Below, piece by piece: positions 59,498-64,000 of a DNA stretch of 64,000 nucleotides. Position numbers and translations under genes: made by a program. The notes below the pieces were generated by a model. It was not told the DNA's origin and did no database searches. It worked only from the letters and a program-made list of their open reading frames with translations. Positions within the stretch are counted from its first letter, which is position 1; each line of letters starts with the position of its first letter. Origin of the DNA: Papillibacter cinnamivorans DSM 12816. Its GTDB lineage: Bacteria; Bacillota; Clostridia; Oscillospirales; Oscillospiraceae. The stretch covers positions 310,001 through 374,000 of the forward strand of contig NZ_FWXW01000002.1 in assembly GCF_900176335.1 (NCBI RefSeq). The letters run 5' to 3'.

Positions 59498-59585
59498 ATC
59501 CAAGAGGCCGGGGCCTCTTGGTCTGTTTTTGGTGACTTTTTGCAGAAACAAAAAGTTACCGCCAGCGGGGAGCGCGTAACTCCCA
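59498..59585 (+). repeat. Structured repeat, inverted pair, right copy
   Basis: Contains the palindrome CCAAGAGGCC/GGCCTCTTGG, the stem GGTGACTTTTTG/CAAAAAGTTACC with a six-base loop, and GCCAGCGGGGAGCGCGTAA. It is the inverted partner of 58946-59033. Confidence 0.6.
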
Positions 59586-59651
59586 TCCAAGCTTATAAAT
59601 ATCAATAATAAATGCTGAAAAGCCTTGCAACCGCCGAAAAACAAAAGCACC

Positions 59652-60305
59652 CTATATCCCCGCAAAATGCCTCAGTTCCTCCCGTTTGAGGATCCGTATC
59701 TTCCGGTACCCCGTATCGATCCAGCCCAGGCGTTCGAACTCCCCCAGCACCCGGCTCACCGTCACCCGGCTCACCCCGGCGGAGGAGCCCAGCTCCTCGT
59801 GGGTGCAGAAGATGTCCTCGTCCCTCTCCTGGAGGTTAACAAGCAGCCGCGCGATCCGCCGGTCGGCCTGGAGGAAGGTCATGTTGTCCACCTGGGCCGA
59901 GAGCATCCGTACCGTCCGTGCCAGGTACCGGAGCATGGAAAGGGCCAGAGAGGGATCCTGGGCAAACTGCTCGGCCACCACCTCCCGCGAGATGGAGACG
60001 ATCCGGGAGCGCGTCAGGGCTCTTGCCGAGGAGACCCGGGGCATCCCGTCGAAAAACGACGCCTCTCCGAAAATGTGCCCTGCCTGGTAGACCGTGAGGA
60101 TCTTTTCCTCCCCCTCGCCGGAGCTGATGAAGGTCTTGACCCGGCCTTCCGTGAGATAATAGAACCGTTCCGCCGTCTCCCCCTGCCAGTAGATCATCCG
60201 GTCCTTTTCATAGACCCGGGGCGGCAGGGCGGAGGCAAACCTATGCCACACGTCGGGAGCAAGCCCCAGCTCCCGGGTGTTGAAATACTCGTATCGGTAC
60301 TGCAT
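59652..60305 (-). CDS. Crp/Fnr-family transcriptional regulator
   Basis: A 217-aa regulator. The cyclic-nucleotide-binding-fold domain (about 20-140) has IYWQGETAERFYYLTEGRVK and GHIFGEASFFDGMPRVSSAR. The C-terminal HTH_Crp is CTHEELGSSAGVSRVTVSRV followed by LGEFERLGWID. No N-terminal cysteine cluster for an Fe-S centre is seen, so it is not an oxygen-sensing FNR. The start at 60305 follows AAAGGAGG. It is divergent from leuC. Confidence 0.92.
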   Translation of the reverse strand: MQYRYEYFNTRELGLAPDVWHRFASALPPRVYEKDRMIYWQGETAERFYYLTEGRVKTFISSGEGEEKILTVYQAGHIFGEASFFDGMPRVSSARALTRSRIVSISREVVAEQFAQDPSLALSMLRYLARTVRMLSAQVDNMTFLQADRRIARLLVNLQERDEDIFCTHEELGSSAGVSRVTVSRVLGEFERLGWIDTGYRKIRILKREELRHFAGI

Positions 60306-60356
60306 GCTTCCTCCTTTCCGGTCCGGATAATCCGTTCCGGAAATCTTCTTGGTAAG

Positions 60357-60386
60357 ATTGTATCACAGTTTACATTCTTGCGGCAA
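60357..60386 (-). promoter_or_regulatory. Promoter of the Crp-family gene
   Basis: On the minus strand, TTGCCG and TACAAT with an 18-base spacer. Confidence 0.6.
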
Positions 60387-60492
60387 GAGTCCTTTTATAC
60401 TGGAACTATCCTACCACCCCCATTATCAGGATTTTATCCCGGCTCCGGCAGGGCAGGGGAGGCGGACACACGAGTTTCGGAGCGTCCCCGCG

Positions 60493-60534
60493 TTGCAAAC
60501 AAAAACGGCCGGTGCTATAATACTGACACCGGCC
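60493..60534 (+). promoter_or_regulatory. Promoter and inverted repeat of the leu operon
   Basis: TTGCAA (60493-60498) and TATAAT (60516-60521) have a 17-base spacer. An inverted repeat GGCCGGTG-N12-CACCGGCC (60507-60534) straddles the -10 and the start site, a likely repressor site. Confidence 0.75.
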
Positions 60535-60552
60535 TGTAAAGGAGGAAAAGCC

Positions 60553-61812
60553 ATGGCAATGACGATGACCCAGAAAATCCTGGCCAAACACGCGGGCCTT
60601 CCCGAGGTGAAGGCCGGACAGCTCATCGAGGCGAAGCTGGACCTGGTCATGGGAAACGACATCACCGCCCCCGTGGCCATCAAGGAATTTGAAAAGGCGG
60701 GCTTTACCCGTGTCTTCGACAAGGACCGGGTCTGCATCGTCCTGGACCACTTCACCCCCAACAAGGACATCAAGGCCGCCCAGCAGAGCAGCGAGTCCCG
60801 CGCTTTTGCAAAAAAGCACGGCCTCACCAACTTTTTCGACGTGGGGAACATGGGTATCGAGCACGCCCTGCTTCCCGAAAAGGGTCTGGTGGCACCCGGC
60901 GAGACGGTCATCGGGGCCGACTCCCATACCTGCACCTACGGGGCCCTGGGCGCTTTTTCCACCGGCGTGGGCAGTACCGACATGGCGGCCGGCATGGCGG
61001 CCGGCGTTGCCTGGTTCAAGGTACCCTCCGCCATCCGCTTCAACCTGATTGGCAAACTGCGTCCCTGGGTGGGCGGCAAGGACGTCATCCTCCACATCAT
61101 CGGCAGAATCGGAGTGGACGGCGCTCTTTATAAATCCATGGAGTTTACCGGCCCCGGAGTTAAGGAGCTCACCATGGACGACCGGTTCACCATCGCCAAC
61201 ATGGCCATCGAGGCGGGGGCCAAAAACGGGATCTTCCCCGTGGACCAGGCCGTGCGGGACTATGTGAAAGACAGGGTCACCCGCCCCTGGGAGGCCTTCG
61301 AGGCCGACCCCGACGCGGAATACGACGAGGAGATCACCATCGACCTGTCCGAGATCGAACCCACGGTTTCACTGCCCCATCTGCCCTCCAACGCCCAGAA
61401 GGTCAGCCAGGTCCGCGGCCTTAAGATCGACCAGAGCGTCATCGGCTCCTGCACCAACGGGCGTCTGGGCGACCTGCGTATCGCCGCTTCCATCCTGAAG
61501 GGCCGCAAGGTGGCCCCCGGAGTCAGATGCATCGTCATCCCCGCCACCCAGCAGGTCTATCTGGACGCCCTGGCGGAAGGGCTCATCGAGATCTTCGTGA
61601 AAGCCGGCTGCGCCGTGAGCACCCCCACCTGCGGGCCCTGCATCGGCGGCCACATGGGCGTCCTCTACAAGGGCGAGCGGGCCGTAGCCACCACCAACCG
61701 CAATTTTGTCGGCCGCATGGGACATACGGAATCTGAAATTATTCTGGCAAGCCCGGCGGTCGCTGCGGCTTCCGCCGTGGCGGGGGTCGTTGCCTCCCCC
61801 GACGAACTGTGA
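60553..61812 (+). CDS. leuC: 3-isopropylmalate dehydratase large subunit
   Basis: A 419-aa aconitase-family large subunit, the short type shared with homoaconitase and related to archaeal LeuC. ATG 60553 follows GGAGG. The [4Fe-4S] ligands are in [15 protein letters not shown] and [36 protein letters not shown] is the substrate-binding signature. It is followed by leuD and leuB, so leucine synthesis is the natural assignment; leuA is not in the window. Confidence 0.93.
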   Translation: MAMTMTQKILAKHAGLPEVKAGQLIEAKLDLVMGNDITAPVAIKEFEKAGFTRVFDKDRVCIVLDHFTPNKDIKAAQQSSESRAFAKKHGLTNFFDVGNMGIEHALLPEKGLVAPGETVIGADSHTCTYGALGAFSTGVGSTDMAAGMAAGVAWFKVPSAIRFNLIGKLRPWVGGKDVILHIIGRIGVDGALYKSMEFTGPGVKELTMDDRFTIANMAIEAGAKNGIFPVDQAVRDYVKDRVTRPWEAFEADPDAEYDEEITIDLSEIEPTVSLPHLPSNAQKVSQVRGLKIDQSVIGSCTNGRLGDLRIAASILKGRKVAPGVRCIVIPATQQVYLDALAEGLIEIFVKAGCAVSTPTCGPCIGGHMGVLYKGERAVATTNRNFVGRMGHTESEIILASPAVAAASAVAGVVASPDEL

Positions 61813-61828
61813 GGAGGGAGAAAAGAAT

Positions 61829-62320
61829 ATGAAAACCACCGGAACCGTTTTCAGATACGGAGACAACGTGGATACCGACGTCATCATCCCCGCGAGGTAC
61901 TTGAACACCTCCGACCCCGCGGAGTTGGCTAAGCACTGCATGGAGGATATCGACGCCTCCTTTGTTGGCAAGGTACAAAAGAACGACCTGATCGTGGCCG
62001 GAGCCAATTTCGGCTGCGGCTCCTCCCGGGAACACGCGCCCATCGCCATCCGGGCCTGCGGCGTCTCCTGCGTCATCGCGGGCAGCTTTGCCCGGATCTT
62101 CTACAGAAACGCCATCAACATCGGCCTTCCCATCATGGAATCCCCCGAGGCGGCAGCGGACATTAAACCCGGGGATCAGGTGAGCGTGGACTTCGATACC
62201 GGACTCATTGTAAACGAGACCACGGGCCGCTCCTTTCAGTCGGCCCCCTTCCCGGAATTCGTGACCAATATCATCCGCGCCGGCGGCCTTCTCAATTCTC
62301 TCAAGGAAAGGGGCGTCTGA
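61829..62320 (+). CDS. leuD: 3-isopropylmalate dehydratase small subunit
   Basis: A 163-aa small subunit. It opens [20 protein letters not shown] and has the conserved [20 protein letters not shown] loop. GGAGGGAG lies upstream of ATG 61829. It pairs with LeuC, 16 bases upstream. Confidence 0.95.
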   Translation: MKTTGTVFRYGDNVDTDVIIPARYLNTSDPAELAKHCMEDIDASFVGKVQKNDLIVAGANFGCGSSREHAPIAIRACGVSCVIAGSFARIFYRNAINIGLPIMESPEAAADIKPGDQVSVDFDTGLIVNETTGRSFQSAPFPEFVTNIIRAGGLLNSLKERGV

Positions 62321-62322
62321 GG

Positions 62323-63393
62323 TTGAACTTCAAGATTGCTCTCATCCGGGGCGACGGCATCGGCCCCGAGGTGGTGGAAGAGGCCGTGGGCGTCCTGGAG
62401 ACCGTGGGAGCCCGCTTCGGCCACAGCTACGAATGGATCGACGTCCTCATGGGCGGCTGCGCTTACGACGCAAAGGGAACGCCCTATCCCGAGGGGACAA
62501 AGGAGGCCTGTCAGCGGGCCGACGCCGTTTTGCTGGGCGCCGTGGGCGGGCCCAAATGGGACAATCTGCCTCCCGCTCTCCGTCCGGAAAAGGCACTTTT
62601 GGCCATCCGTTCCGACCTGGGGCTTTACGCAAACCTCCGCCCGGCGGCCCTCCGCCCGGCTCTGAAGGCCGCCTGCCCTCTGAGGAGCGATATAGCGGAT
62701 AAGGGCTTCGATCTCATGCTCTTGAGGGAGCTCACCGGGGGAATCTACTTCGGAGAGCGGAAACGGTATCAGACCGAGGACAGGGGAGAGGAAGCCTCCG
62801 ATCTCATGAAGTACAGCGAGATGGAGATCGAGCGGATCGGCCGCCGCGCCTTCGAGCTGGCCCGCCTGCGCCGGAAAAAGGTCGTGAGCGTGGACAAGGC
62901 AAACGTCCTGGAAACCTCCCGCCTCTGGCGTGCCGTCATGCACCGGCTGGCCGCGGAGTACCCCGACGTGGCCTATTCCGACATGCTGGTGGACAACTGC
63001 GCCATGCAGCTGGTGCGGGACCCCTCCTTCTTCGACGTCCTGGTGACCGAGAACATGTTCGGGGACATCCTATCGGACGAAGCCAGCATGCTCACCGGCT
63101 CCATCGGCCTTCTGCCGTCGGCCTCCATAGGGGACAGGACCCCCGGCCTTTACGAGCCCATCCACGGCTCCGCCCCCGACATAGCCGGTCAGGACAAGGC
63201 AAATCCCGTGGCCGCCATCCTGTCCGCTGCCATGATGTTCCGCTATTCCTTCCGTCTCGCCGGGGAAGCCGCCGCCATTGAAAAGGCGGTGGATCTTGCC
63301 CTCTCTTCCGGCTGCCGGACCGCCGACATGGCGGGCTCCGGCGCTCCCCTGGGTACCCGGGAGATGGGAAAAATCATCCGAGGCAATATCTGA
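62323..63393 (+). CDS. leuB: 3-isopropylmalate dehydrogenase
   Basis: A 356-aa NAD-dependent enzyme that oxidatively decarboxylates 3-isopropylmalate. It starts at TTG 62323 two bases after the leuD stop, with AAGGAAAGGGG upstream. Signatures are [46 protein letters not shown] and the metal-binding [16 protein letters not shown], then [20 protein letters not shown]. Confidence 0.95.
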   Translation: MNFKIALIRGDGIGPEVVEEAVGVLETVGARFGHSYEWIDVLMGGCAYDAKGTPYPEGTKEACQRADAVLLGAVGGPKWDNLPPALRPEKALLAIRSDLGLYANLRPAALRPALKAACPLRSDIADKGFDLMLLRELTGGIYFGERKRYQTEDRGEEASDLMKYSEMEIERIGRRAFELARLRRKKVVSVDKANVLETSRLWRAVMHRLAAEYPDVAYSDMLVDNCAMQLVRDPSFFDVLVTENMFGDILSDEASMLTGSIGLLPSASIGDRTPGLYEPIHGSAPDIAGQDKANPVAAILSAAMMFRYSFRLAGEAAAIEKAVDLALSSGCRTADMAGSGAPLGTREMGKIIRGNI

Positions 63394-63472
63394 CGTCGTC
63401 TTTCGCCCTTTTACGTCCTGAACAATCCCCAGGGCTCTGCACGTTCGTTTTAGTAAATCAGAAAGGCTCAGA

Positions 63473-63494
63473 GCCGGCCGCGCCCGCGGCCGGC
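63473..63494. terminator. GC-rich hairpin after leuB
   Basis: A perfect palindromic stem GCCGGCCGCG/CGCGGCCGGC with a two-base loop. No T tract follows, so it may be a pausing site or a protein site in front of the nitroreductase gene. Confidence 0.5.
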
Positions 63495-63528
63495 TGAGCT
63501 CCCAAACAGCATGAATGGAGGTATCGCC

Positions 63529-64000
63529 GTGAACGTAACCGAAGCATTGTCGGCCCGCCGCTCCTGCCGGGCGTTTAAACCCGATCCCGTGAACCGCAGC
63601 GTCATTCTGCAGCTTCTGGAAGCCGCAGCCCGCACGCCCTCCTGGGCCAACACCCAGCCCTGGGAGGTTTACGTCGCAGCGGGCGACGTCCTTCAGGCAA
63701 TCAAGGACGGCTTCCTGGAACGGTTTGGCAGCGGGACGCCGCCGTGTCCCGATCTCCCGCGCCCGAAAAGCTGGCCGGAGGAACACAAAAAACGCACCCA
63801 GCAGCTCACGGCGGACATGGCCCTGGCCGCGGGGGAAGCGGTAAAACAGTTCGGGCAGCTGAACCTGAAGGGGTTTTACGCCCCCGCCGTCATCTATCTG
63901 TGCATGGACAAAACACTCACACCCTGGTCCATCTTCGACCTTGGGGCCTTCAGCCAGAGCATCATGCTGGAAGCGGCCCAGCGCGGCCTTTCCACCATTC
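63529..64000 (+). CDS. Nitroreductase family protein (partial, runs off the right edge)
   Basis: 157 residues are visible from GTG 63529, which has GGAGG seven bases upstream. It opens MNVTEALSARRSCRAFKPDP with the FMN-contacting Arg pair and TPSWANTQPWEVYVA, typical of nitroreductases. SIFDLGAFSQSIMLEAAQRG near the edge is the next conserved block. It is an FMN-dependent NAD(P)H oxidoreductase; the substrate is unknown. Confidence 0.9.
   Translation, partial: MNVTEALSARRSCRAFKPDPVNRSVILQLLEAAARTPSWANTQPWEVYVAAGDVLQAIKDGFLERFGSGTPPCPDLPRPKSWPEEHKKRTQQLTADMALAAGEAVKQFGQLNLKGFYAPAVIYLCMDKTLTPWSIFDLGAFSQSIMLEAAQRGLSTI

Noticed and set aside
60306-60552. T-box leader before leuC
   Set aside because: The start site predicted from the promoter leaves only about 25 bases of leader, too short for a T-box.

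Overview
This window looks like the chromosome of an anaerobic, spore-forming member of the Clostridia (Firmicutes) with high GC. The spore markers are a spore photoproduct lyase, a SpoVB-like flippase and the C-terminal part of SpoIVA. The metabolism is built on CoA-ester chemistry: crotonase, 3-hydroxybutyryl-CoA dehydrogenase, butyryl-CoA dehydrogenase with Etf, a class III CoA-transferase and a glycine cleavage operon with lipoate salvage. Ribosome binding sites are strong GGAGG types, and several genes start at TTG, GTG or, for infC, ATT.

Layout. 0-5.8 kb (minus): crt-hbd-bcd-etfB-etfA, the crotonyl-CoA to butyryl-CoA module, with a second crotonase that has its own promoter and a palindromic operator. 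6-15.3 kb: housekeeping and small genes (DUF554, trmB, spl, infC-rpmI-rplT, a YbjQ pair, an HTH/MFS pair, pspA with a glycine-rich membrane protein). 15.4-20.8 kb (minus): a second CoA-ester operon with a HadA/FldA-like CoA-transferase, two crotonases, an acyl-CoA dehydrogenase and a GntP-type permease. 21-27 kb: a secreted repeat protein, a cupin, a DUF11-type surface protein and two short gene remnants. 27-31 kb: a heterodimeric ABC exporter. 31-37.6 kb: mixed accessory and signalling genes. 37.7-42.3 kb: an AT-rich block bracketed by a direct repeat of the tRNA-Leu 3' flank. 42.6-45.5 kb: pyridoxamine kinase, SpoVB-like flippase and tRNA-Pro. 45.6-49 kb: a lower-GC accessory block with a broken gene and a complete IS110 element. 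49-55.7 kb: gcvT-gcvH-gcvPA-gcvPB-lplA-lpdA. 55.8-58 kb: a SHOCT-like small protein, a large serine recombinase and the 3' end of spoIVA. 58-64 kb: an HD protein, an 840-bp structured non-coding stretch, a Crp-family regulator, leuCDB and a nitroreductase cut by the window edge.

Most notable. (1) The recombinase gene ends inside what reads as spoIVA: the last 91 codons of spoIVA follow directly, and the spoIVA reading frame continues a few codons back into the recombinase gene. No spoIVA 5' part is visible. This is the geometry of a sigK 'skin'-type intervening element, here in spoIVA. (2) Three copies of a roughly 200-bp, hairpin-rich intergenic repeat (9.2, 21.1 and 35.2 kb) have conserved cores with compensatory stem changes. 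Each is bracketed by two hairpins that match each other at that locus but differ between loci; a diverged fourth member may sit at 6 kb. (3) The tRNA-Leu-bracketed block and the IS110 insertion just upstream of the gcv operon, with a candidate bridge RNA, show recent genome remodelling.
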